A stretch of 64,000 nucleotides of DNA, from assembly GCF_002264395.1 (NCBI RefSeq), contig NZ_NFVA01000001.1, forward strand, positions 224,642-288,641, given 5' to 3'. The DNA is from Paenibacillus sp. VTT E-133291. Lineage in GTDB: Bacteria; Bacillota; Bacilli; Paenibacillales; Paenibacillaceae. A model generated the notes under the pieces. That model was not told the origin of the DNA. It saw only the letters and a list, made by a program, of their open reading frames with translations, and ran no database searches. Positions 35,368 to 46,259 of the stretch are shown one piece after another. Position 1 is the stretch's first letter; the number at the start of each line of letters is the position of its first letter. The translations under genes and the position numbers were made by a program.

Positions 35368-35727
35368 ATGGATATGAATAAACGCAAAGAGCTGATCGAG
35401 GAGTATAAACAAATTAAGATTTATATGGGTGTTGCTCAAATCAAAAACCAAATCAACGGCAAAATATTTATCGACAGCTATCCTAATTTGAAAAACAAAT
35501 GGCTTACCCTGCAAATGCAGTTGGATTCAGGGAGATTTGCAAATGCACAGCTCCAGAAGGAGTGGAACGAATTCGGTGCGGATGCGTTCACCTATGAGGT
35601 AATAGAGCAGAAGGACATAGATAAGGTAACTGATATTCGCTGGGAACGGAAGAAAATCTTAAAGCCATGGTTAGAGAAATTACAGCCTTACGGAGACAGA
35701 GGGTATAACAAACCGCGAATTGACTAA
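35368..35727 (+). CDS. GIY-YIG nuclease-like small protein
   Basis: A 119-residue protein. KIYMGVAQIKNQINGKIFIDSYPNLKNKW corresponds to a divergent GIY...YIG strand pair (YMGV and IFIDS), followed by LQKEWNEFGADAFTYEVIEQ, the second conserved block of a Firmicute GIY-YIG-like family. The canonical Arg and Glu of active homing nucleases are only partly recognisable, so catalysis is doubtful. AAGGAGAG precedes the ATG. It lies between the MFS and DUF6530-like genes, all in one direction, which may be transcribed together. Confidence 0.6.
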   Translation: MDMNKRKELIEEYKQIKIYMGVAQIKNQINGKIFIDSYPNLKNKWLTLQMQLDSGRFANAQLQKEWNEFGADAFTYEVIEQKDIDKVTDIRWERKKILKPWLEKLQPYGDRGYNKPRID

Positions 35728-35758
35728 CGATGAGATCCAAGATAAAATGAAACCGTCG

Positions 35759-35782
35759 TTTAGTAAATTAGTAAAATAGTAA
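35759..35782 (+). repeat. Tandem TTAGTAAA leader repeats, second array
   Basis: TTTAGTAAATTAGTAAAATAGTAA contains two intact and one altered copy of the 8-bp unit, 20 bp upstream of the DUF6530-like start. It matches the array at 33971-33997 in both sequence and distance to the ATG. Confidence 0.55.
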
Positions 35783-35801
35783 CTGGAAGGAAGAAAAAAA
35801 T

Positions 35802-36281
35802 ATGAAAATACCTACAACTTTAAAACATAAGCCTGTTGTCGTGTCGGAGAATTATGAGAAGGTTGACGGCCGAATGGCTGGAAACACAGATGCGAAAGGT
35901 CTTTCCTTGGGATTGGCGCAGTGGAATGATAGAGGAAAGGTCGATATTTCGGCTAAGGTATGGAGATATACCGGAGAAAAATGGTCCAGACAATCTGAGG
36001 AACTGCCTCTTCATCGCGTGCTAGATTTGTCCATTCTAATTTGCCGGTCGTTGGAACATTTCCGCGAAGCATATCGATATGAGAATTTATATGACCCGGA
36101 GCAGCCCGTCATCGACAGAGTTGGCCTGCAAGGGGATGCTATGACTGTAGCGGTATGTACAGATAATGAGCGAATTAATGAAGATATTAAGCTGTTTAAT
36201 CAAGCTCTTAGCGATGATGATGAAATGATCGGTGAGCGTCTGAGCACATTATCCAAAATATTAAAGGATATGGGATATTAA
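35802..36281 (+). CDS. DUF6530-like protein, function unknown
   Basis: A 159-residue soluble protein with an AAGGAAG ribosome site. It starts MKIPTTLKHKPVVVSENYEKVDGR, has a conserved-looking core AKGLSLGLAQWNDRGKVDISAKVWR, and a helical C-terminal half (LHRVLDLSILICRSLEHFREAY). I recall this arrangement from the DUF6530 family of Bacillales, but I cannot confirm it here. No catalytic motif is obvious. Its 5' end, including leader repeats, is duplicated 1.8 kb upstream. A terminator follows immediately. Confidence 0.55.
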   Translation: MKIPTTLKHKPVVVSENYEKVDGRMAGNTDAKGLSLGLAQWNDRGKVDISAKVWRYTGEKWSRQSEELPLHRVLDLSILICRSLEHFREAYRYENLYDPEQPVIDRVGLQGDAMTVAVCTDNERINEDIKLFNQALSDDDEMIGERLSTLSKILKDMGY

Positions 36282-36286
36282 TTAGT

Positions 36287-36337
36287 AAAGTGGTAGTCAA
36301 TCGAGGCAAATAAGCCTTCGTGACTGCCACTTTTTTT
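36287..36337 (+). terminator. Rho-independent terminator
   Basis: Thirteen-bp stem AAAGTGGTAGTCA (36287-36299) with TGACTGCCACTTT (36321-36333), one G:T pair, then a T run. The stretch from here to 36640 shows no gene. Confidence 0.85.
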
Positions 36338-36640
36338 ATATAGTTTTAAACAATTCCGGCCCCCGTCCAGGAGTATATCTATGGGTAAGTATTTTGTAAC
36401 ACTTAAATGAGCAGCATCAGTTCCAAAAGCATTTTTAGTACATCTCTTTGCCATTAAGGAAGTATTCGTATAAGGGTACGTAATTTATATTCTGTTCGGA
36501 GTCCTAAAAAATTGCGTTGCTCAATAAGGGATTGTGCGGATAATTCAATTATAATTATTTTTACTATCCAGTTTATCAATACCATCTTGTAAAATATACA
36601 TAAATTGATCGTATTTGGAAACAAAGATTAAGAAATTTAC

Positions 36641-37116
36641 TCGTGTGAAAAACCGGAATTAACCATAAGTGAAATTGAAAATGTATTAGGAAATCATCTT
36701 GGACCCGGTGCGGTTGAGATTACACCGCTGTCTGGTGGCAACATAAGCAAAGTGTTTTCTTTCAACCACGAAGGAAAGGGCTATGTTGTGAAATTCAGTG
36801 ATCGATCATGGAACGAATGGAAGGACGCAACCTAACCGATTGCACTTCAGAGGAACAAACCCTTCAGTTGCCTGAAATTATCGACATTTTGACAAGAATG
36901 GCTGCAGCGGATATTGGGTCAACTAACGGCTATGGGTGGATCGCTGTTGACGGCAACGGGACCTATGCATCTTGGAAGGACTTCGTCGTTGCCGTAAATG
37001 CGGAGGATCAAACAGGGACGTTTTGGGAAAACTGGCATGATCTCTTCCACACCTCTTGCTTGGAGAGAGAGGTGGATGGAACGAAGCTTATCAGAACACA
37101 CGGCAATTTCTTTTAA
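36641..37116 (+). pseudogene. Aminoglycoside-phosphotransferase-family relic
   Basis: The first segment (36641-36835) reads SCEKPELTISEIENVLG, then ITPLSGGNISKVFSF and GYVVKFSD, the N-lobe of an APH-type kinase with its P-loop-like strand and nucleotide-anchoring Lys, then stops. The second segment, in a different frame (36808-37116), begins ERMEGRNLTDCT, the inter-lobe linker region, and ends HGNFF before the catalytic HGD-type loop. About 60 residues between the two parts and the whole C-lobe are missing. The gene is dead through internal deletion, frameshift and 3' loss. Confidence 0.7.
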
Positions 37117-37368
37117 ACCTGAACGCTTAACACTGTAGGTATCTAGGAAAAAAATCTATTAGTACATACATGAAACCCTGAACAAAGCCAATCGTGATTC
37201 TAAGAATAATAAAAGATTGAGAGCACCTGTTGGTTTAAATGGGGGTTTTTTTTTATTTATGGAGCCAAAGCGGATGCATGCACTAAAGCTTCAGACTTAC
37301 AATCTGTAATATTTGCACCTGGACTTGTCATTAATCCACTATCTAGAGCTTCGTCCAACTTGATAAAA

Positions 37369-37382
37369 TGTAAGCGCAATCA
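37369..37382 (+). promoter_or_regulatory. cre site (perfect consensus match)
   Basis: TGTAAGCGCAATCA fits TGNAANCGNWNNCW at every position, 28 bp upstream of the endoglycosidase start. It implies CcpA repression of the secreted GH85 enzyme. The CAAACSATTTCRCAG box is absent here. The rest of 37117-37409 shows nothing I can name. Confidence 0.6.
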
Positions 37383-37409
37383 TAAAACTATCGATTGGAG
37401 GAGTACGGC

Positions 37410-40061
37410 ATGAAAAAGATTGGTGCAGGTTTTATATTCTTATTTGTGATGTGTGTAGCAATATCCACTACTGCGTTCGCTAAACAGCCTTATTCATCCT
37501 ACTGGTTTCCAGAGCAGTTGCTTCAGTGGAGTCCTGCATCCGACCCGGATGCGGCATTCAACCGAAGTACAATTCCGCTGCAAGACCGCTTTGTGACAGA
37601 TGGAGTCAATGCTCATGCGACAAAAGCGCCGAAAGTTATGGCTTTATCAGCACTGAACTCAGGAACAAGTGGTGTGCCATCACAGGGATCAGACAAATTT
37701 GGAGCTAATACGTTTACTTATTGGCAATATGTTGACAAGCTGGTCTATTGGGGCGGATCTGCCGGTGAAGGAATCATCGTACCGCCAAGCGCCGATACAA
37801 TCGACGCAGCACATAAGAATGGCGTACCGATCGTCGGAACGGTGTTCTTCCCGCCAACTGTTTATGGAGGGAAATTTGAATGGGTGAAGCAAATGCTTCA
37901 GCAGAATAGCGACGGTTCCTTTCCTGCCGCAGATAAGCTGATCCAGGTTGCGAAGTATTACGGATTTGACGGTTGGTTTATTAACCAGGAGACAGAGGGT
38001 GGAACACCAGCTGATGCCCAGAAAATGAAAGCTTTCCTAAGTTATCTAGAATCGCATAAATCTGCATCTATGCAAATCGTATGGTACGACTCCATGACCA
38101 AGGAGGGCAGTATCAGTTGGCAAAATGCGCTAAATGATAAGAATGCAATGTTCTTGCAAGACGATAATAAGAAAATAACAGACAATATGTTCCTGAACTT
38201 CTGGTGGAAAGATCTTAAAAGCTCAGCAGATAAGGCCAAAAGTTTAGATAGAAGTCCGTATGACCTGTATGCAGGGATAGATGTTGAAGCCAAGGGCTAC
38301 GATACGAATGTGAACTGGAATCTGCTATTTCCGGTTGGTCAGCCTGCCGTCACTTCCCTTGGTATCTACCGTCCAGACTGGACTTTCAACAGCGCAGAAA
38401 GCATGGAGGATTTCTTCGCACGCGAGAACAAATTCTGGGTGGGGCCAAACGGGAATCCAGGTAACACCGTGAGCGATCAGGCCTGGAAAGGAATCGCGGA
38501 CAATGTGGTAGAATCATCCCCTATAAATAAGCTACCTTTCATCACCAATTTCAATACAGGAAGCGGGCAGAAATATTATGTCCGAGGGCAGCAGGTACGA
38601 GATAAGGGGTGGAATAACCGGAGCCTGCAGGATATCCTGCCAACATGGCGCTGGATCGCAGACAGCAAAGGAACTTCACTTACTCCAGAGCTCGATTGGT
38701 CCGATGCGTATTACGGCGGCAGTTCGCTGAAGGTTTCAGGTGATCTGAGCCATAACAATGCAACGCATCTGAAGCTCTACAAGACAGACCTTAAAATCGA
38801 AGCAAGCACTAAGCTATCGGTTACTTATAAAACGCTGAACAAGCCCAGCTTGAAGGTAGGTCTTGCTTTTGCAGACCAACCAGACCAATTTATCTTTCTA
38901 AACGTGAAGGATAAGACAGCGCCAGGCTGGACTACTGAAACTTTGAATTTGACCCCATACAAAGGGAAACGAATCGTAGCATTGTCACTATATTTTGATA
39001 CCAAGGATACGATTAATAATTATAGCATTCAAATTGGCCAGCTCTCCATCCAAAATGCCAACGACCCGGTTAAAACGCTACCGGCGGTTCACGATCTGAA
39101 GGTTACTCAATCCGATTTTCGCGATGGAATTTATGGAGATGCTAGATTGGAGTGGAAGCCACTTGATCAGCAGGTGAAGCAATACGAAATCTATAGAGTA
39201 CTGCCAGATGGCAGTGAGGTATTATTGGGTGCGACATCAAATCATGTGTTTTACGTTCCTGAGATGAGAAGAATAGACAAAGAAACACTTACAGCATTGA
39301 AGGTCGTTGCAATCAATGGAAGATACGAGCAAGGTCAGGCCTCCAGCGTGAAGATCAGCTGGCCAGCTTATCCGAAGCCGATTGCAGAGTTCAAAGCTGA
39401 TCGAACCTTGGTAGCTCCAGGTGAGAGCGTAAACTTCACCGACCTGTCGACCGAAGTGACAGAAGAATGGTCATGGAGCTTCGAAAGCGGTAGCCCAGCT
39501 GTCAGCACATCGAAGAACCCGGTTGTAACGTTCAATCAGGAGGGTGTATATAACGTATCACTAACAGCAACCAACAGCTCGGGCCAAGACACAATTATGA
39601 AAAAGGCGCTCATTACAGTGAGTAAGGAAGCTGGTGCGGTGAAGAATTTAGCACTTGGAAAACCTGCAACAGCCGATCATGCATGCGGAGACAAGGAAGG
39701 CGCACCAAACGCAGTTGACGGTAAAGTGACGGATAATAGCAAATGGTGTGCACTTGGGAATCTGCCTCATTGGCTACAAGTCGATCTAGGAGCCGAGCAT
39801 CAAATCAGCACTTTTATCGTCAAGCATGCTGAGAGTGGTGGAGAATGGTCCGGGTTTAATACAAGCGACTATACCATTCAGGTGAGTAACGACGGAACGA
39901 ACTGGACGGATGTTGTAAACGTGCAAGGAAACTCGGCAGCTGAGTCGACAGACGCGATTGCTTTGGTGAAAGCTCGCTATGTAAAATTAATAACTCTTAA
40001 GCCCACCCAAGGAGCCGATACAGCAGCACGAATTTATGAGTTTGAAGTCTACGGGTTGTAG
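37410..40061 (+). CDS. Secreted GH85 endo-beta-N-acetylglucosaminidase
   Basis: About 883 residues from ATG 37410, six nt after GGAGGAG; the in-frame TTG at 37395 is too close to that site. The signal peptide ends near TTAFA (residue 24). The GH85 barrel (about 40-400) shows FDGWFINQETEG, in which Asn192 and Glu194 match the paired Asn/Glu of substrate-assisted catalysis. Accessory modules follow: a beta-sandwich after the barrel, a fibronectin-like segment, a PKD domain (about 665-745) and a C-terminal F5/8-type discoidin CBM32 (about 750-883). The enzyme cuts the chitobiose core of N-glycans. It has no SLH or LPXTG anchor, so it should be released. Confidence 0.9.
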   Translation: MKKIGAGFIFLFVMCVAISTTAFAKQPYSSYWFPEQLLQWSPASDPDAAFNRSTIPLQDRFVTDGVNAHATKAPKVMALSALNSGTSGVPSQGSDKFGANTFTYWQYVDKLVYWGGSAGEGIIVPPSADTIDAAHKNGVPIVGTVFFPPTVYGGKFEWVKQMLQQNSDGSFPAADKLIQVAKYYGFDGWFINQETEGGTPADAQKMKAFLSYLESHKSASMQIVWYDSMTKEGSISWQNALNDKNAMFLQDDNKKITDNMFLNFWWKDLKSSADKAKSLDRSPYDLYAGIDVEAKGYDTNVNWNLLFPVGQPAVTSLGIYRPDWTFNSAESMEDFFARENKFWVGPNGNPGNTVSDQAWKGIADNVVESSPINKLPFITNFNTGSGQKYYVRGQQVRDKGWNNRSLQDILPTWRWIADSKGTSLTPELDWSDAYYGGSSLKVSGDLSHNNATHLKLYKTDLKIEASTKLSVTYKTLNKPSLKVGLAFADQPDQFIFLNVKDKTAPGWTTETLNLTPYKGKRIVALSLYFDTKDTINNYSIQIGQLSIQNANDPVKTLPAVHDLKVTQSDFRDGIYGDARLEWKPLDQQVKQYEIYRVLPDGSEVLLGATSNHVFYVPEMRRIDKETLTALKVVAINGRYEQGQASSVKISWPAYPKPIAEFKADRTLVAPGESVNFTDLSTEVTEEWSWSFESGSPAVSTSKNPVVTFNQEGVYNVSLTATNSSGQDTIMKKALITVSKEAGAVKNLALGKPATADHACGDKEGAPNAVDGKVTDNSKWCALGNLPHWLQVDLGAEHQISTFIVKHAESGGEWSGFNTSDYTIQVSNDGTNWTDVVNVQGNSAAESTDAIALVKARYVKLITLKPTQGADTAARIYEFEVYGL

Positions 40062-40111
40062 TTGGATTCGAACCATGGCTTTTGAATAACAAATAATAGC
40101 GGGAGACACAA

Positions 40112-40142
40112 AAAAGAACCTGAATAGTATTCAGGTTCTTTT
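40112..40142 (+). terminator. Rho-independent terminator
   Basis: Fifteen-bp inverted repeat AAAAGAACCTGAATA / TATTCAGGTTCTTTT around one central base, so the real loop is a few bases larger. Follows the GH85 gene. Confidence 0.85.
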
Positions 40143-40280
40143 ATATTGCATATAAAAAGACACGATGATATAATCGGATCACAACTATAAAAAATATAAA
40201 GACATAAATAACGCATCTTATATTCATAATATACCATGCAGCTAAACTCTTGTCAAATTTTTTCTCATTTTAATGGTTAG

Positions 40281-42905
<2,625 letters not shown>

Positions 42906-43130
42906 AGGTATTTAAAAATAAAAATAATTATCGATGTTCTCTTTCGCTGATCTGAAATTCGGTTTAATGTAGGAAAAGAAAGTAAATAATATGAGGATAT
43001 GGACAATCTCCAGAAACTAAGTCAACTTGTATTTGAAAAGGGAGTTCAATTTATATTCCTTGACGGGAATATTCGTAATGAGGTATATTTAACAAGCAAT
43101 AAATTTTCCCGACTAAGGAGAGTATAAATT

Positions 43131-43508
43131 ATGATTAATAAAATCGGACAAATTATGTTATATGTAAATAACCAAGAGGAATCCAAAGAATTCTGGACAG
43201 AAAAGCTAGGGTTTGAGGTGATTTTGGACGAAACAAATGGCCCTATGAGATTTATCGAGCTTGCTCCGAAAGGTGCAGCGACTAGCATTGTTCTTCATAA
43301 TAAAGAGTTGGTTGCCCAAATGAATCCTGAAATGAATCTCGGAACACCTTCTTTAATGTTCTTTTCGGATAATTTTGATCAATTGAATCGAGAGTTGAAG
43401 GACAAGAATGTTACGGTTGGAGATATTGTAGAAATTCCCGGTGGAAGAGTATTCAATTTCGCAGATGGTGAAAATAACTACTTTGCTGTAATGGAAAAAG
43501 GACAATAA
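43131..43508 (+). CDS. VOC-superfamily (glyoxalase/bleomycin-resistance fold) protein
   Basis: A 125-residue single VOC domain: INKIGQIMLYVNNQEESKEFWTEKLGFEV at the start, then MRFIELAPKG, SLMFFSDNFDQLNRELKDKNV, and PGGRVFNFADGENNYFAVME at the end. Metal-binding residues expected in the first and last strands are only partly kept (Gln7-like position and Glu near the last strand). AAGGAGAG precedes the ATG. Members of this group range from lyases to drug-binding proteins; no specific role is readable. Confidence 0.75.
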   Translation: MINKIGQIMLYVNNQEESKEFWTEKLGFEVILDETNGPMRFIELAPKGAATSIVLHNKELVAQMNPEMNLGTPSLMFFSDNFDQLNRELKDKNVTVGDIVEIPGGRVFNFADGENNYFAVMEKGQ

Positions 43509-43553
43509 AATAGAGTGAAACATGCAATAAGGCTGTAGCTAAATAAGCTACTT

Positions 43554-43585
43554 AAGCAGCTAATCAAAATGATTAGCTGCTTTTT
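43554..43585 (+). terminator. Rho-independent terminator
   Basis: AAGCAGCTAATCA (43554-43566) pairs with TGATTAGCTGCTT (43570-43582), three-base loop, T run. A small hairpin GTAGCT/AGCTAC precedes it. Confidence 0.88.
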
Positions 43586-43673
43586 CATTACCCTAATAAT
43601 CGTTATAAACTTCAAAATCTTACTTGTTAAGTAAAGAATATCATGTTATTCTGCAAAAAGAGGAGATGATCAG

Positions 43674-44360
43674 ATGTTTGAAAAGGGGGCATTCCAACCT
43701 GTTCAATCCACTAAGTTAGTGGACGATGTTGTTAATCAAATACAACAAAAAATTTCAACAGGAACAATCCTGCCAGGAGACAAATTACCTCCAGAACCTG
43801 AATTAATGAAATTATTTAATGTAGGGCGATCAACGATAAGAGAAGCAGTGCGTGTGTTAGTTCATGCTGGTCTCTTAGAGAAAAAACAGGGTTTTGGAAC
43901 CTACTTAAAATCCAGTCCTATTATTCAAGAACCACTTACCCATCGTTTACATCGTGCAGAATTGATTGAGGTCTTCGAAGCTCGAAAAATGATTGAATTA
44001 GAAATCGCAAGATTAGCAGCTCTACGTCATGATGACACTGACTTATTCAACATGCGAAAACATTTAGATACAAGAGATATGGCTCTAAAGCAGAATGATC
44101 GTGAACTGTATGCCAAATCGGATATAGAATTCCACATGGCTGTAGCAATGGCATGTAAAAACGCTGTAATCATTGACTTATATAGAACGTTTACTCATAT
44201 TTTGTCAGATGCAATGAGCAAATTAAACCGTAATTATAGTTCTCATGATCCTCAATCCGATTACCATGAACAAGTGTATGAATCTATTAAAAATGGCGAT
44301 CCAGATCAAGCAGTACAATCGACCCTCAAAATTTTAAATGGAACTCTTTCTGAGCTTTAA
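43674..44360 (+). CDS. FadR-type GntR transcriptional regulator
   Basis: A 228-residue regulator. The N-terminal winged helix has GDKLPPEPELMKLFNVGRSTIREAVRVLVHAGLLEKKQGFGTYL, a textbook GntR motif. The FCD effector domain follows, with FEARKMIELEIARLAALR and EFHMAVAMACKN carrying the metal-binding Asp/His pattern. AGAGGAGATGATC precedes the ATG. FadR-FCD regulators usually answer to organic acids or sugar acids. The only co-directional neighbour is the ABC ATPase 38 bp downstream. Confidence 0.85.
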   Translation: MFEKGAFQPVQSTKLVDDVVNQIQQKISTGTILPGDKLPPEPELMKLFNVGRSTIREAVRVLVHAGLLEKKQGFGTYLKSSPIIQEPLTHRLHRAELIEVFEARKMIELEIARLAALRHDDTDLFNMRKHLDTRDMALKQNDRELYAKSDIEFHMAVAMACKNAVIIDLYRTFTHILSDAMSKLNRNYSSHDPQSDYHEQVYESIKNGDPDQAVQSTLKILNGTLSEL

Positions 44361-44398
44361 GTTCAATATAGACATTCATGTAGAGGAGGAATTTGGGC

Positions 44399-45181
44399 AT
44401 GATTATATCACTCAAAAATGTATCATGGCAACGTGATAAAACAATGATCTTACGCGATATGAATTGGGAAGTGAAACAAGGGCAACACTGGTGTATCGTC
44501 GGACTAAACGGTTCAGGCAAGACGACGATGCTGAACGTAGTGAACGGCTATATATGGCCGACGACTGGGCAAGTCGAAGTGCTAGACCACCGCTTTGGCG
44601 ATGTGGATCTTAGAGAGTTACGGAAACGAATCGGTTGGGTCAGCACCTCGCTGCAACAGAAGCTATACGGCCACCAGACTGCACTGACTATCGTCCTCAG
44701 CGGAAAATTCGCAACTATCGGTTTATACGACAAGACGAATGAAGAGGATCAAAAGCAAGCCGAGGAGTTGATGGAATTTCTAGACTGCTTTTCCTTAGCT
44801 GCTCGTACATACGATACCTTGTCGCAAGGTCAGCGTCAGAAAGTCCTCATTGCACGCGCACTTATGGCCAATCCAGATCTATTAATTCTTGATGAGCCTT
44901 GCACAGGACTCGATATTTTTGCCCGGGAACAGCTGTTGCAAATGATTGAGAAGATTACGAAGCAACCCAGCGGACCAACTTTGCTGTATGTAACGCATCA
45001 TATCGAGGAGATAACACCATGCTTTACGCATACTTTATTGGTGAAGAACGGAGAAATCTACAAAGGGGATGAGACAGACAATTGCTTGCAGTCAGATGTG
45101 TTGAGCGATTTCTTTGATACCCCCGTTGAAGTTCAGGAGCATCACAATCGCAAGTGGCTTACACTTGCCGGTGATAAGTAG
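44399..45181 (+). CDS. Orphan ABC-transporter ATPase (YlmA/ModF-like)
   Basis: About 260 residues from ATG 44399, eight nt after GAGGAGGA; the in-frame TTG at 44393 is too close. Walker A is GLNGSGKT (Lys41), the signature is LSQGQRQKV, Walker B is LLILDEP, and the H-loop THH is present. The first motif follows a GQHWCIVGLNG start that is usual in the YlmA/ModF type. No permease or binding protein is nearby, so it is an orphan ATPase whose partner is unknown. It probably shares a transcript with the FadR-type regulator. Confidence 0.8.
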   Translation: MIISLKNVSWQRDKTMILRDMNWEVKQGQHWCIVGLNGSGKTTMLNVVNGYIWPTTGQVEVLDHRFGDVDLRELRKRIGWVSTSLQQKLYGHQTALTIVLSGKFATIGLYDKTNEEDQKQAEELMEFLDCFSLAARTYDTLSQGQRQKVLIARALMANPDLLILDEPCTGLDIFAREQLLQMIEKITKQPSGPTLLYVTHHIEEITPCFTHTLLVKNGEIYKGDETDNCLQSDVLSDFFDTPVEVQEHHNRKWLTLAGDK

Positions 45182-45217
45182 GATACACTGCCTGATCATC
45201 TTATACGATAACAAAAG

Positions 45218-46096
45218 CTACTTCTCGCTTCGTATAGAATTACTATATTGTTTGGGACTCATTCCTATCTTTTTCTTAAATATATGGTGAAAAAATTTGA
45301 GGTCAGCATATCCAACTGCAGAGGCAATTTCACTTACACTTCTATGACCTCCCGAAAGCATACGACACGCAGCATCTATTCGAATACTTTGCATATAATC
45401 TGTAAAGTTCATTCCAGTCTGATGCTGAAAAAGGCGGCTGAATTGCCGTTCACTAAGGTTCGCTTTATTAGCAAGATCGCCAAGTTTAAGCCCATTGGCA
45501 TAGTTATAAGTTATAAATGCAATCGCTTCATCTACTGCCATCCATTGCGGCTTAGCCCCTGCTGGCGCAACATTCTGCAACCGATGTCTAAACAAGCCTG
45601 TTAATATTTGTACGACTAGAGCATCGAGGACAGCTAGATATCCTGGCGGTTTCGCTGAGAATTCACGAAACAGTTCACGGAACATAATATGGTATGCGCC
45701 ATTGACATCTTTCATAGAGAACCATTGCAATTGCATGTCTGTGAAAAATTCACAAATATCTGTGGTGTGAGGAAAGGTAGCCTGAAGTTCTGATAAATAC
45801 TTTACTGGAAATAAACAGTTATAAACGATGAGCGGGCGGGTTTTCATCGAGGTCTTAGGTCGAAATACATGACTGCGCCCAACAGGTATATAAAATAACG
45901 TACCGTGCTCGACAGGAACAACCTCATCGTCAATATAGTGAACCCCTGCTCCTTCACTGATATAAGTAATTTCGATAAACTCATGGGAATGCGCATTCAA
46001 TTCGAACGTTTCATAAGCCCTGTTCACATAAATTGGCACACCAGGCTCGAAAAAGCTATCTCCAGACATGACAAAAGTGCTGCGTCTGATACTCAT
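45218..46096 (-). CDS. AraC-family regulator with cupin sensor domain
   Basis: About 292 residues from ATG 46096, nine nt after AAAGGGG; a longer ORF starting at 46168 extends into the intergenic inverted repeat and is rejected. The N-terminal cupin domain has AHSHEFIEITYISEGAGVHYIDD and GTLFYIPVGRSHVF, typical of sugar-binding AraC proteins such as RhaS/RhaR relatives. The C-terminal pair of helix-turn-helix motifs ends EIASAVGYADLKFFHHIFKKKIGMSPKQY. It is transcribed divergently from the GH78 rhamnosidase and is its likely local activator. Confidence 0.87.
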   Translation of the reverse strand: MSIRRSTFVMSGDSFFEPGVPIYVNRAYETFELNAHSHEFIEITYISEGAGVHYIDDEVVPVEHGTLFYIPVGRSHVFRPKTSMKTRPLIVYNCLFPVKYLSELQATFPHTTDICEFFTDMQLQWFSMKDVNGAYHIMFRELFREFSAKPPGYLAVLDALVVQILTGLFRHRLQNVAPAGAKPQWMAVDEAIAFITYNYANGLKLGDLANKANLSERQFSRLFQHQTGMNFTDYMQSIRIDAACRMLSGGHRSVSEIASAVGYADLKFFHHIFKKKIGMSPKQYSNSIRSEK

Positions 46097-46124
46097 AATC
46101 GTGGCCCCTTTCAAATTGCTAAGG

Positions 46125-46162
46125 CTAGACATATCGTACGAAACTAATGAATGAATGTCTAG
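46125..46162. promoter_or_regulatory. Candidate operator between AraC regulator and GH78
   Basis: CTAGACAT (46125-46132) and ATGTCTAG (46155-46162) form an inverted repeat with a 22-bp spacer, and a further ATGTCTGA occurs at about 46178. The position between two divergent genes suits an AraC site. TACAAT at 46216-46221 is a possible -10 for the GH78 gene. Confidence 0.4.
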
Positions 46163-46259
46163 ATCCACCTATAAAAATGTCTGAACTACCCCCAATTCTA
46201 TTCTCTCTCAACTCATACAATAGAAATAGCTGCCGTATGAATATGGGAGGTAAATACAA

